NCBI GenBank assembly: GCA_947494645.1
Contig: CANLVO010000001.1
Location: 1,612,001-1,676,000, forward strand
Length of the DNA: 64,000 bases
From: an uncultured Litoreibacter sp.
GTDB lineage: Bacteria > Pseudomonadota > Alphaproteobacteria > Rhodobacterales > Rhodobacteraceae
Direction: 5' to 3'
Shown here: piece after piece, positions 1 through 9,092 of the stretch
How the letters are laid out: every line of letters begins with the position of its first letter
Numbering within the stretch: position 1 is the stretch's first letter
Position numbers and translations under genes: made by a program
The notes under the pieces: model-generated
Databases searched by the model: none
The model's input: the letters and a program-made list of their open reading frames with translations, nothing else
What the model was told of the DNA's origin: nothing

Positions 1-1832
1 TGCGTGCCGATGAAGGCGGCGATGATCACCATGAAGAAGGCGAACATGATGGCCTGGTTGAACCCCACGGCCATCACCGGCAAGGCGAGCGGCAGTTGGA
101 CGGAGAAGAGTTTTTGCATCCGGGTTGCGCCGGACATATCGGCGGCCTCCGTCATCTCGGACGGAACCGTGCGCAGGCCCTCGATCGTATAGCGCACCAA
201 GGGCACCATAGCGAAAATGAGGATAGAGAAGATCACCGCGATGTCGGTGATGCCGAACAGCATAATCGCCGGGATCAGGTAGACGAAACTGGGGAAGGTT
301 TGCGCGGTGTCACACACCAAGAGGACCCGTTTGGACCACTTGTCGCTGCGGGCCGCGAGGATGGCGATGGGCAGACCGATCAGAGCGGCCAGTGCGACGG
401 CCGACAAGACCGAGTAAAGCGTGATGACGGAGCGGTCCCACCAACCCGAGAGCGCCACCAGCGAGAAGAACAGCGCCGCGAGAATCGCCTGTTTGCGCCC
501 ACCCAGCCAGAGCGCGAAGGCGGTGACCAGCAAGATCAGCGCAGGCGTCGGGATGGAGAGCAGGAAGTTGCGGAACGGGATCAGCACCTGCACGTTGAGG
601 AAGGCGCGCAGGAAGCCAGTCGTGGCTTTCACCGCGTCGATATTCAGGAACGCCTTGATGAGGGTGTCGATCTCCTTGCCTTGGCTGAAATTCTGCTTGC
701 GGCCAAGCTCCTGCGCCTCAGGCACGAATCTCGACAGGATCACGAAAAACACGAAGAGGCCTACGCCGATCAGCAGCATGGCATGGCGTTTCCACCAAGG
801 CGTGCCCTTCTCGAAATGCTCGGGCTGTTTGACGACCCACGCCTTGGACATGCGGTCGAGCATCACGGCGAGAAGCACAATGGTGACCCCGATCTCGAAG
901 GAGCGGCCCAGCTTGAAGCTGCCCATCATCGCGAGAAGCTTCGCGCCGAGGCCGGGCATACCGATGAAGGCCGTCAGCACCACCATGGCGAGGCAGAGCA
1001 TGATCACCTGGTTGACCCCCACCAGAATTTCGGTGCGGGCGGAGGGGATATAGACATGGCGCAGAAGCTGCCACTTGGTGCAGCCGCTCATGTTGCCGGC
1101 CTCCACCACCTCGGGGGAGACCTTTTGCAGGCCCAGCGTGGTCATCAGGATCATGGGCGGGATGGCGTAGATGGTTGTCGCCACGGCGCCCGCGGTTGGG
1201 CCCACCTTGAAGAAGATCACCGCCGGAAGAAGGTAGGTGAAGAAAGGCAGCGTTTGCAGGACTGACAGAATGGGCTTTAGCGCCCGGTCCACCCACGGTT
1301 TCTTCCATGCAAGGATGCCCAGCGTGATGCCGATGACAAAGGCGAGAGGGGCTGCGACGACGAGGACGGACATCGTCTCCATCGCGATTTTCCATTGGCC
1401 GATCAGCGCGGTCCACATGAAGGTGCCCGCGCCCAGAAGCGCCATGCGCCAGCCGCCAAGGTAATAGCCGATCACGCCTGCGACGGCGGCGATGGCGGTC
1501 CATGGGATGGGGCCGATATTGGGCCAGCGGCGCTTGCCGAACAGCAGGTTAGCGGTCACATCGAGCAGCCATTGCAAGCCTTCGGTGAGCCAGCGGGTGA
1601 CCGCGATCAGGCCAAGGTCGTCTTTGATAAAGTTGAAGATCGCATCAAGCCAGATGGCGAAGGGCGGGATCATGCTTTCGGGCAGGCGGAACAGCGCCTC
1701 GGGCAGCACACCGAGATAGCGGGCGATAGTCATCACGACGGCCACGGCCACAAAGATCAGCGCCAGCCTGCCCCGAGACAGCCCCTGCCCCAGGGTATTC
1801 TCTGCCGGCAATGTGCTTGCGATATCAGCCAT
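1..1832 (-). CDS. tmoW: TMAO/betaine-class ABC transporter permease, double-length (partial)
   Basis: Inner-membrane permease of an ABC importer for a quaternary or methylated amine. About 610 codons are visible and the C-terminal end lies beyond base 1. The protein holds two binding-protein-dependent permease domains in one chain: the first has an EAA-type loop starting EAGNMSGCTKWQLL, the second an equivalent EAADMSGATRMQKL near the window edge. Many hydrophobic segments surround both. The start ATG (1832-1830) shares one base with the stop of the ATPase gene (TGATG), so translation is coupled. Such fused ProW-like permeases occur in Roseobacter TmoXVW TMAO importers. The substrate is inferred from the linked tmm, tdm and dmm genes; glycine betaine or choline cannot be excluded from sequence alone. 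Long open frames on the opposite strand are shadows. Confidence 0.85.
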   Translation of the reverse strand, partial: MADIASTLPAENTLGQGLSRGRLALIFVAVAVVMTIARYLGVLPEALFRLPESMIPPFAIWLDAIFNFIKDDLGLIAVTRWLTEGLQWLLDVTANLLFGKRRWPNIGPIPWTAIAAVAGVIGYYLGGWRMALLGAGTFMWTALIGQWKIAMETMSVLVVAAPLAFVIGITLGILAWKKPWVDRALKPILSVLQTLPFFTYLLPAVIFFKVGPTAGAVATTIYAIPPMILMTTLGLQKVSPEVVEAGNMSGCTKWQLLRHVYIPSARTEILVGVNQVIMLCLAMVVLTAFIGMPGLGAKLLAMMGSFKLGRSFEIGVTIVLLAVMLDRMSKAWVVKQPEHFEKGTPWWKRHAMLLIGVGLFVFFVILSRFVPEAQELGRKQNFSQGKEIDTLIKAFLNIDAVKATTGFLRAFLNVQVLIPFRNFLLSIPTPALILLVTAFALWLGGRKQAILAALFFSLVALSGWWDRSVITLYSVLSAVALAALIGLPIAILAARSDKWSKRVLLVCDTAQTFPSFVYLIPAIMLFGITDIAVIFSILIFAMVPLVRYTIEGLRTVPSEMTEAADMSGATRMQKLFSVQLPLALPVMAVGFNQAIMFAFFMVIIAAFIGT

Positions 1833-2848
1833 CAGTCAGACCCCAGCAAAACTTCCAGTGCGCCTGCCCGTTCCATGCCGCCGACAAGCTTGCCGCCTGC
1901 CTCGACCGGGATGATCTTGCGTTTGTCCTGCACCAAAAGCCGCGCGAGGTCCTGCACGGAAGCGCCTGCATCCACAGCGGCACCGGAGCCTTTCAGAGAG
2001 GCGTCGGCCAGAACGCCCGCATGCACCACGCGGGCCTTGTCGATTTCCTCAGTGAACTTGCGGACATATTCGGTGGCCGGGTTCAGCACGATCTGGTCGG
2101 GGGTGTCGCATTGCTCCACCGCGCCGTCTTTCATGATGGCGATGCGGTCGGCCAGCCGGAGTGCCTCGTCAAAGTCATGGGTGATGAAGACGATGGTTTT
2201 GCCAAGCAGCTCTTGCAGGCGGAGGAACTCGTCCTGCATCTCGCGCCGGATGAGCGGGTCCAGCGCGGAGAACGGCTCGTCGAGAAACCAGATATCGGGC
2301 TCAATCGCGAGGCTCCGCGCGATGCCTACACGTTGTTGCTGCCCGCCGGACAGCTCGCGCGGGAAATACTCTTCGCGGCCTTCGAGGCCCACCAGTTTGA
2401 TCACTTCCAAAGCTCGGGCGCGGCGCTCGTGTTTGTCTTGGCCGCGCATCTCCAGAGGAAAGGCGACGTTGTCGAGAACGGTGCGGTGCGGCAACAAGCC
2501 GAAGGATTGGAACACCATGCCCATCTTGTTGCGGCGCAGCTCGATCAGTTCGCGCTCGGAGAGGGACATGATATCCTGGCCCTCAACCTCGATGGTGCCG
2601 CCAGTGATGTCGTGCAGACGGGAGAAACAGCGCACCAGCGTGGATTTGCCAGAGCCAGACAGGCCCATGATCACCAGCATCTCGCCGCGCGTCACCTCGA
2701 TGGAGACATCCTTGACCCCTGCAATATAGCCGTCTGCCCTTATCTCGTCGAAGCTGTGCCCTTTGGGCATTTGCTTGAGATAGGCTTCAGGGTTATTGCC
2801 AAATACTTTCCAGACATTCTTGCAGGAAATAACGGTGTCGGCGGTCAT
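1832..2848 (-). CDS. tmoV: TMAO/betaine-class ABC transporter ATP-binding protein
   Basis: Cytoplasmic ATPase (338 aa) that drives the importer. It shows Walker A (GLSGSGKST), a Q-loop (VFQSFGLLPH), the signature LSGGQQQRVGIARSLA, Walker B ending FLDEPFSALDP, and the switch histidine in FITHDFDEAL. After the ATPase domain (about residues 5-250) the tail has a short CBS-like stretch, as in ProV/OpuAA osmolyte transporters. The order binding protein, ATPase, permease matches the tmoXVW operon of Roseobacter bacteria. It lies about 100 bp downstream of tmoX and overlaps the permease start. ProV-type transporters for glycine betaine are the main alternative; linkage to TMAO catabolism favours TmoV. 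Confidence 0.85.
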   Translation of the reverse strand: MTADTVISCKNVWKVFGNNPEAYLKQMPKGHSFDEIRADGYIAGVKDVSIEVTRGEMLVIMGLSGSGKSTLVRCFSRLHDITGGTIEVEGQDIMSLSERELIELRRNKMGMVFQSFGLLPHRTVLDNVAFPLEMRGQDKHERRARALEVIKLVGLEGREEYFPRELSGGQQQRVGIARSLAIEPDIWFLDEPFSALDPLIRREMQDEFLRLQELLGKTIVFITHDFDEALRLADRIAIMKDGAVEQCDTPDQIVLNPATEYVRKFTEEIDKARVVHAGVLADASLKGSGAAVDAGASVQDLARLLVQDKRKIIPVEAGGKLVGGMERAGALEVLLGSD

Positions 2849-2886
2849 TATGTGGCTCTCCCCTCACCGGAAATCCGTCCCGGTGT

Positions 2887-2923
2887 TTAAAACGCCTGCC
2901 CGAAGTGTAACCCCGGACAGGCG
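2887..2923 (-). terminator. Hairpin between tmoX and tmoV, likely attenuator or mRNA-stabilising stem
   Basis: An imperfect 10-bp inverted repeat (2893-2902 with 2914-2923, one mismatch) is followed on the minus strand by TTTTAA. It sits just after the binding-protein stop. Such stems often reduce read-through or protect the upstream mRNA, giving more binding protein than ATPase and permease. The U-run is short, so full termination is unlikely. Confidence 0.45.
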
Positions 2924-2950
2924 AAATGCATTACCTAAATTTTGAAGGAT

Positions 2951-3919
<969 letters not shown>

Positions 3920-4020
3920 TCATGTCGCCGCACATTTTGGTTTGCGCCCGAAGTGGCCGCGCCAAGGGATCAACTGATTCCTGAAAATCCCCCGGTATTC
4001 CATGGAGCGCAGTGTTGCAG

Positions 4021-4039
4021 GATTTTCCTATCAATCAAG
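4021..4039 (-). promoter_or_regulatory. Putative methylamine-regulon operator upstream of tmoX
   Basis: On the plus strand this reads ATTTTCCTATCAATCAAG, a close relative of the stretches at 10322-10344 (upstream of dmmD) and 23166-23189 (upstream of folD). The shared core is TTTTCCT(G/A)TCA followed by CAA. All three copies have the same orientation relative to the gene they precede. The motif was found by eye; its function is inferred. Confidence 0.4.
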
Positions 4040-4184
4040 TTTTTTTCTTATAAGTACGTGTCACTTTTTTCTGAGAGCCGCATTTTTTGACCTCATTCCC
4101 AAGAGTTTCAACGTATTAGTGCCATACATTGAAGCACTCCGCTCAATGAATAATCATGCGGCGTGCAGCATTTGGCAGCTAGGG

Positions 4185-5198
4185 TCAGGCGAACGGAACC
4201 TCTGCCCCCTTCTCGACACGCAGCGCGTTGATCTTGCCGCGGTCTTCTTGCGGGCTAATGCCAAAGGCGCTGCGGTAATGCGTCAGCAAGGGCGTTGCCG
4301 TCGTGTAGCCGACCGCGTGGGCAATCTGGGCCATACTGTCTTTTGTATAGAGCACCAGCTGACGCGCCGCCTTCATGCGCATGTCGCGGTAGTAACGCGT
4401 GGGATTCATGCCCGTTGCTTTCTTGAAAGCGCGTTCAACCTGTCTTGGCGTGACCTGCAGGGTGCTGGCGACCTCTGCCACGGAGATCGGGTCAGAGATA
4501 CGTTCAGCAAACAAGGCGACACCGCGTGCAACGAGGTCTGGCAAGGCGCTGTCAATGCCGGTGCTGACGGGAACCCGCTGTCGCACGCCTTCGCCGCGCA
4601 TCATCGGGTGCTGGAACCAGCACGCGACCTCGTGGGCCAGTTCCGCCGAGAGCTTTTCCTCGATCAAGCGCAAAGCCAGCTCAAACCCCGCGGCGGCACC
4701 CGAGGCCGTAAAGCGGCGACGGTCTGTCACAATGACCTCATCCATCATAGGCGCGTCTGGAAACTCCGCCCGGAACGCGGCCTCGTAACACCAATGTACT
4801 GAGCATCCGTGGCCGTCCATCACCCCGGATCGCACCAAGGGGAACACGCCGCCGCTGATCCCGCCCAGCACCACGCCCATCCGGCCCAGTCGGCGCAGGG
4901 TCGCGTTAGCGCTGCGCGGGACCTCGAACTTGCTTAGGGGTTCGCTGAGCAGAAACACCATGTCGGGTTGGTTCAGATCCTCCAAAGCGGCATCAGGTTC
5001 GAACACGACATGCGCGCTGGACAGCACCTTGCGGCCGTCTTCTGACACAAGCGTCCAGGCAAAACTCTCTTTGCCGGTGATCTCATTGGCGGCGCGCAAC
5101 GGCTCGATCATCGAGGTCAGACATGACATCGGGAAGCCCGGAAAGATCAGAAAACCGATCTGTATGATTTCACTCTTATTCAACTTTATGGTTCTCAC
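4185..5198 (-). CDS. GlxA-family AraC-type transcriptional regulator
   Basis: Predicted DNA-binding regulator (337 aa) with an N-terminal DJ-1/PfpI-like amidotransferase-fold sensor (about residues 10-190, beginning IQIGFLIFPGF) and a C-terminal AraC double helix-turn-helix (about 220-315, with SVAEVASTLQVTPRQVERAF and the second-helix region MAQIAHAVGYTTATPLLTHYR). Regulators of this class commonly control choline, betaine, carnitine or methylated-amine catabolism. It sits between the importer and dmm operons and is divergent from the XRE-cupin gene. The GTG start at 5198 lacks an obvious ribosome binding site, so the true start is uncertain. The inducer is unknown. Confidence 0.82.
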   Translation of the reverse strand: MRTIKLNKSEIIQIGFLIFPGFPMSCLTSMIEPLRAANEITGKESFAWTLVSEDGRKVLSSAHVVFEPDAALEDLNQPDMVFLLSEPLSKFEVPRSANATLRRLGRMGVVLGGISGGVFPLVRSGVMDGHGCSVHWCYEAAFRAEFPDAPMMDEVIVTDRRRFTASGAAAGFELALRLIEEKLSAELAHEVACWFQHPMMRGEGVRQRVPVSTGIDSALPDLVARGVALFAERISDPISVAEVASTLQVTPRQVERAFKKATGMNPTRYYRDMRMKAARQLVLYTKDSMAQIAHAVGYTTATPLLTHYRSAFGISPQEDRGKINALRVEKGAEVPFA

Positions 5199-5283
5199 AG
5201 GAATAATTTCTGCTTATAATATTTTTGAGCGATGAGAAAAACTGAATTGTTTTGACCACTGGGCCGACATAGAAAGTGCGCGA

Positions 5284-5940
5284 ATGAACGTTGAAAAATT
5301 GAGCCCTGAGATGGTGACTGCCCTTACCCAAGACCCGCACCGGACCCGCGACGGCGAGCGCGAGAAAGTTCTTGAAATCGCCATTGGCCGCGAGGTGCGT
5401 GCGTTTCGCAGACAACAAGAGATCACCGTGGCAGAGCTGGCAAATGTAACTGGCCTCTCCATCGGGATGCTTTCGAAGATTGAAAACGGCAACACCTCGC
5501 CCTCGCTGACAACACTTCAGACGCTGGCCAACGCGCTGAGCGTGCCGATCACCGGCTTTTTCCGCCGCTTTGAAGAGACGCGCCAAGCGGTGCATACCAA
5601 GTCCGGCGAAGGCGTCGAGACTGACCGGGAGGGCACGCGGGCAAACCATCAGTACAACCTGCTGGGCCATATCGGATCGAACGCCTCGGGCGTGATCGTG
5701 GAGCCTTATTTGATCACGCTTACGGACGAGTCGGATGTGTTTCAGACCTTTCAGCATGGCGGAATCGAGACGATTTACATGTTGGAAGGCGAAGTGGACT
5801 ATCGCCACGGGGATGAGGTTTACCCGCTAAAGCCCGGCGACACCTTATTTTTTGACGCTGACGCACCGCATGGGCCAGAGAAGCTTGTGACGCTTCCCGC
5901 GCGGTATCTGTCGATCATCAGCTACCCACAGAACGCCTAA
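5284..5940 (+). CDS. XRE-family regulator with cupin sensor domain
   Basis: 218-aa regulator with an N-terminal helix-turn-helix (about residues 30-90, including TVAELANVTGLSIGMLSKIENG) and a C-terminal small-molecule-binding cupin barrel (about 135-212, with YMLEGEVDYRHGDEVYPLKPGDTL and a DAPHGPE metal-site-like segment). HTH-cupin proteins typically sense amino acids, polyamines or small amines. It is divergent from the GlxA-type regulator and convergent with the GNAT gene, whose stop overlaps its own by a few bases. It is a candidate regulator for the methylated-amine genes, by position only. Confidence 0.83.
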   Translation: MNVEKLSPEMVTALTQDPHRTRDGEREKVLEIAIGREVRAFRRQQEITVAELANVTGLSIGMLSKIENGNTSPSLTTLQTLANALSVPITGFFRRFEETRQAVHTKSGEGVETDREGTRANHQYNLLGHIGSNASGVIVEPYLITLTDESDVFQTFQHGGIETIYMLEGEVDYRHGDEVYPLKPGDTLFFDADAPHGPEKLVTLPARYLSIISYPQNA

Positions 5941-6398
5941 AGGCGCTTTTGCATGACGATGCCTGTCGGGCGGTCGTAGCCCGGATGGGCATCTTCTGCT
6001 GTTTTGACAAAGCCCAGCCGCTGGAAGGCCGCGTGGTTTTCGACCAGCTCGATCCGGGTTTGCAACTCCAGCATGGGCAGACCGCGAGCTTTGGCGCGTG
6101 CCTCTGCCAGCTCGATCAGCGCACGGGCGCGGCCTTGGCCACGGACGGATGGATCAACGGCCAGCTTGCCAAGATAGAGCCGCCCAGGTTTCTCAGTCAG
6201 AAAAACGCAGGCATCCGGCGGCGTGCCGATGGTCCAGACCTCGCTTTCCGCACAGGTCTTGGCAATGCCGTCGACCGTCAGCGCATGCAGGGAGGATGGC
6301 GGATCAATTCGCCCCTCCATATAGGCAAAGCACCGACGCAGGAGGGCCAGAATCTGGCCCAGCTCCGGGTCCGTGGGCTGGTGCCGCCGGGGCGTCAC
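5937..6398 (-). CDS. GNAT-family N-acetyltransferase
   Basis: 153-aa protein of the GCN5-related acetyltransferase fold. The acetyl-CoA-binding region is recognisable as LAVDPSVRGQGRARALIELAE (about residues 80-100), followed by a typical beta-bulge segment and a C-terminal FQRLGFVKT motif. The GTG start at 6398 overlaps the stop of the DUF3445 gene by four bases (GTGA), so it appears to be the last gene of the dmm operon. Its substrate is not predictable; an amine or an amino-acid intermediate of the pathway is a reasonable guess. Its stop overlaps that of the XRE gene on the other strand. Confidence 0.8.
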   Translation of the reverse strand: MTPRRHQPTDPELGQILALLRRCFAYMEGRIDPPSSLHALTVDGIAKTCAESEVWTIGTPPDACVFLTEKPGRLYLGKLAVDPSVRGQGRARALIELAEARAKARGLPMLELQTRIELVENHAAFQRLGFVKTAEDAHPGYDRPTGIVMQKRL

Positions 6399-7462
6399 TT
6401 TTGAAGCGGCGGCTCTGTCTCCGTATCGGGGAAGACGCCGGGCGATGTGGGCAGCCCGTCGTCAAACTGTGACAGGTAGTCCAGCATCATCGGGCGGTTG
6501 TCGATGAAGCCTTTATATGTGGCCAGCTCGACCGGCAGGTCGCGCACCACGCGGTGCAGGCGGCGACCCCATTTGGGCTTGGTCATCAGGTCCTGAAAGC
6601 TGCACAGATAGCACCGGATCGGGAAGACCAGCGCGTTGGAGCGCGGCAGGCGGAAGAAGGTCTGAAGTTCGACCCGCAAGTGCTGCTTCTCGCCGATATT
6701 TTCGGGGGTCAGCGTGGTCTTCTGGATGCCCCATTTGTGGTAGTTCTCAGGGCTCGTGTCCAAGAGCGGGTTCACCGTCATTGTCCAGTTCAGCCGCCGC
6801 GCGGGCGCGCCTTGCTGAATGTTCAAAAGGAACTTCAGGGCGCGCACAAAAATGCCCTTCTCATGGGCCAGAGGCACCGGCGCGTGCCACTCGAAGAAGT
6901 TCATGCCGATGTCGAAATCAAGCGACCAATCCGCCTGCGTGGTCACGATGCCCGCATCCATCCACAGGTTGTCTTCGCGCTGATCCAGCACGCAGAAATC
7001 GCCTTGGGTCTGGCGCGTGATGTACTCCATCGGGCCGTAGGGCAACGTGGTCTCATCAAGGAAGGTGAACTTCTGCTCAATGCCCATCGGCTTGTTGATC
7101 CAGTGCCACTGGTCGCCGTCGCGGTGCAACTCGAACAGGTCGGGATAGTCTTCCGACTTGGAGACCATGATCAGCTCCAGCAGGTCCCAGCCGGCCAGCG
7201 TCATATGCGGCAGGGACTGGCAACGCAGTGGATCGTCGGCCAACACCATGGCGCGATCACGCATCTCGGCCACGTAATGCTCATCGACATCGAAGCGTTT
7301 TTCGTAGACCGAACCCTCGGGGCCGCCGCGATGCTGCTCCATATTGACGGCATACATGTAGCTGTCTTCGTGGAACGGGAACGGGAAGCGTTCTATGGCC
7401 CAGTCGGAGTTGCGGAACGTGTAGTCGTCGCGAAATGTTTCGTCATTGAATTGAATGGTCAT
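6395..7462 (-). CDS. dmmC: Dimethylamine monooxygenase heme subunit (DUF3445)
   Basis: 355-aa DUF3445 protein, the heme-containing PAS-fold subunit of the heme-dependent oxidative N-demethylase that converts dimethylamine to methylamine and formaldehyde. The sequence has the family pattern of aromatic-rich segments such as TFRNSDWAIERFPFPFHEDSY, LYTR-like FRLPRSNALVFPIR and a conserved WNMTV-like NWTMTVNPLLDT region. Subunit letters follow the dmmDABC order known in Roseobacter bacteria. The start overlaps the reductase stop by ATGA, so the subunits are translationally coupled. The role follows from the family and the complete dmm gene set beside it. Confidence 0.87.
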   Translation of the reverse strand: MTIQFNDETFRDDYTFRNSDWAIERFPFPFHEDSYMYAVNMEQHRGGPEGSVYEKRFDVDEHYVAEMRDRAMVLADDPLRCQSLPHMTLAGWDLLELIMVSKSEDYPDLFELHRDGDQWHWINKPMGIEQKFTFLDETTLPYGPMEYITRQTQGDFCVLDQREDNLWMDAGIVTTQADWSLDFDIGMNFFEWHAPVPLAHEKGIFVRALKFLLNIQQGAPARRLNWTMTVNPLLDTSPENYHKWGIQKTTLTPENIGEKQHLRVELQTFFRLPRSNALVFPIRCYLCSFQDLMTKPKWGRRLHRVVRDLPVELATYKGFIDNRPMMLDYLSQFDDGLPTSPGVFPDTETEPPLQK

Positions 7463-8445
7463 CTATCAAGCTCCAATGAATTGCCCACAAAGCGGCTGAC
7501 GCAGGGCATTATTTTCTTTCCAGACGCGTGTTCATCAGCGTCGAGCCAATGGTCGCGGTGCACGAAGGCGCCGTCGCTGGAAACGACATCCGTTTCGCAT
7601 TGCCCGCAGGAGCCGCCGCGACACAGGAACGGGGCTTCGACCCCTGCCCGCTCGATGGCTTCCAGCAGACTTTCATGCTCGCCCACGATGATGGTCTTCT
7701 CAGATTTGCACAGCCGCACTTCGAAAGGTGCGCCCGGTTGTGGCGCCAGGAATTCCTCAGAATGTACATTCGCATCGGGCCACCCCGCAGCGGAGGCCGT
7801 GGCATGCACCCAGTCGATCATTCCCTTGGGCCCGCAGACATAGGCATTGGTGCCCAAGGGCTGGCCGTCGAGAAGGTCTTCCAGCGCAATCGATTGCTTT
7901 TGATCGTCATAGTAGATGTGGACCTTGCCCGGGTACTTATAGGTCAGCTCATCCACATATGTGCCGAGGCTTTCTGTGCGACAGGCGTAGTGAAGCTCCC
8001 AGTTGCCGTTGGATTTTTCGAGCTGGGCAATCATCGCCATGAAGGGCGTGATGCCGATGCCACCTGCGAAGAAGATGTGCTTTCTGGCCCGCAGATCGAG
8101 GGAGAACAGATTGACCGGATAGGTGATGGTCATGGCGTCGCCCGCCTTGACATTGCGGTGCATGAACAGCGAGCCGCCCCGCCCCTCGTCATCGCGCCGC
8201 ACGGAGATGGCGTAGGTGCTGAGGTCATTCGGGTCGGACATCAGAGAATAGGGGTTCAGCCGCGCGCGGCCGTTGTCGTCCATCTCCACCACGGTATGCG
8301 CGCCACCGGAAAAGGGTGGGAATTGCGCGCCGTCGCGGCGGGTGAATTCAAACCGTGTGACCAGATCATTCAAAGGCACAACGGCGCTGACGGTCACGTC
8401 GATCTTCTCGGCGCCGGGCTTGGCTTTTTGGGGTGCGGCGCTCAT
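7459..8445 (-). CDS. dmmB: Dimethylamine monooxygenase reductase subunit (flavin, NAD(P)H and 2Fe-2S)
   Basis: 328-aa phthalate-dioxygenase-reductase-type protein that passes electrons from NAD(P)H through flavin and a 2Fe-2S cluster to the heme subunit. Domains in order: FAD/FMN-binding barrel (about residues 10-110, with RLNPYSLMS), NAD(P)-binding domain (about 115-235, with FFAGGIGITPFMAMI) and a plant-type ferredoxin domain at the C-terminus with the cluster ligands in CRGGSCGQCETDV. Starts and stops overlap both neighbours by four bases. VanB-like reductases of other oxygenases share this architecture; the neighbours fix the partner. Confidence 0.9.
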   Translation of the reverse strand: MSAAPQKAKPGAEKIDVTVSAVVPLNDLVTRFEFTRRDGAQFPPFSGGAHTVVEMDDNGRARLNPYSLMSDPNDLSTYAISVRRDDEGRGGSLFMHRNVKAGDAMTITYPVNLFSLDLRARKHIFFAGGIGITPFMAMIAQLEKSNGNWELHYACRTESLGTYVDELTYKYPGKVHIYYDDQKQSIALEDLLDGQPLGTNAYVCGPKGMIDWVHATASAAGWPDANVHSEEFLAPQPGAPFEVRLCKSEKTIIVGEHESLLEAIERAGVEAPFLCRGGSCGQCETDVVSSDGAFVHRDHWLDADEHASGKKIMPCVSRFVGNSLELDR

Positions 8446-9038
8446 TCGTATATCCCCTTGGATGGTGGCACGTTGCCGGGGTCTTCGGCGTCAATGCAGA
8501 CGCCCTGATAGGCGGCAAGGCGGCGCGAATAATGATCGCGCACAAACAGGTTCAGCCCGCAATGCGAGCAGACAAACGGGTCCGTCTCGACGTCTTCGGT
8601 GATGCCTTTGCAATGCACGCATTGCATGCGCCGCGCGACGGAGCCGCGGTGTTCGGTCTGGATTGCGGTGAACGGGAAGCCCGCCTGCATCGCCTCGTTC
8701 TGCGCTTGCCCCATCAACCCTTCGGTGCCTGCGAGATAGATTTGCAGCCCCATATGGGCGTCCTGCAACACGCGCTGGATGCGTGTGACGGAGGCCGCAT
8801 AGGTTGGCCCCTCATAGAACTGCGCAGGGTTCAAAGCGCGGAGTTTTTCGGCGTAATCGGTGCCGCGTGGGATGTAGATGATATGGGTGTTCGCCATCAG
8901 CTCTGGCGTCGCAATCGCGAGGATCGCCTCGGCCCCTTCGGCATCAGCGATCATCAGATGATGCTTGCCTTGGCGGGCCTCCAGCGTGCCGTAGACGGGA
9001 CGGCTTTTGATCGCGGGCGGGAATTCAAACTTCGACAT
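8442..9038 (-). CDS. dmmA: Dimethylamine monooxygenase subunit, DmmA family
   Basis: 198-aa protein of the DmmA family, a subunit needed for dimethylamine monooxygenase activity. It has an alpha/beta N-terminal part with an NAD-binding-like pattern (IYLAGTEGLMGQAQNEA) and a C-terminal zinc-ribbon-like tail with two pairs of cysteines (CVHC and CSHC). I chose the ATG at 9038 because AGAGGA lies about six bases upstream; a longer frame reaching 9071 has no such site. It follows dmmD after a gap with a strong hairpin and overlaps dmmB by ATGA. Confidence 0.85.
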   Translation of the reverse strand: MSKFEFPPAIKSRPVYGTLEARQGKHHLMIADAEGAEAILAIATPELMANTHIIYIPRGTDYAEKLRALNPAQFYEGPTYAASVTRIQRVLQDAHMGLQIYLAGTEGLMGQAQNEAMQAGFPFTAIQTEHRGSVARRMQCVHCKGITEDVETDPFVCSHCGLNLFVRDHYSRRLAAYQGVCIDAEDPGNVPPSKGIYE

Positions 9039-9061
9039 GGATGTCCTCTTGCAGACAGTGA

Positions 9062-9091
9062 GGGCGCGCATCTGAGTGCGCGCCCTTTTTT
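9062..9091 (+). terminator. Strong hairpin with U-run facing plus strand, inside the dmm operon
   Basis: A perfect 9-bp stem (GGGCGCGCA, 9062-9070, with 9077-9085) is followed on the plus strand by six T. This is textbook intrinsic-terminator form for plus-strand transcription, yet the surrounding genes are all on the minus strand. In the sense direction the stem is preceded by As and not followed by Us, so it may act as an mRNA processing or stability stem between dmmD and dmmA, or stop antisense transcripts. Confidence 0.6.
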
Positions 9092-9092
9092 A

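Noticed and set aside
96-2890. Long open frames on the plus strand opposite the TMAO importer genes
   Set aside because: Their translations are rich in Arg, His and Glu without motifs; the minus-strand frames carry clear ABC permease and ATPase signatures.
5218-5250. Fourth copy of the shared motif upstream of the XRE-cupin gene (TTGAGCGATGAGAAAAA)
   Set aside because: Only a weak resemblance with two gaps; not enough to call it a site.
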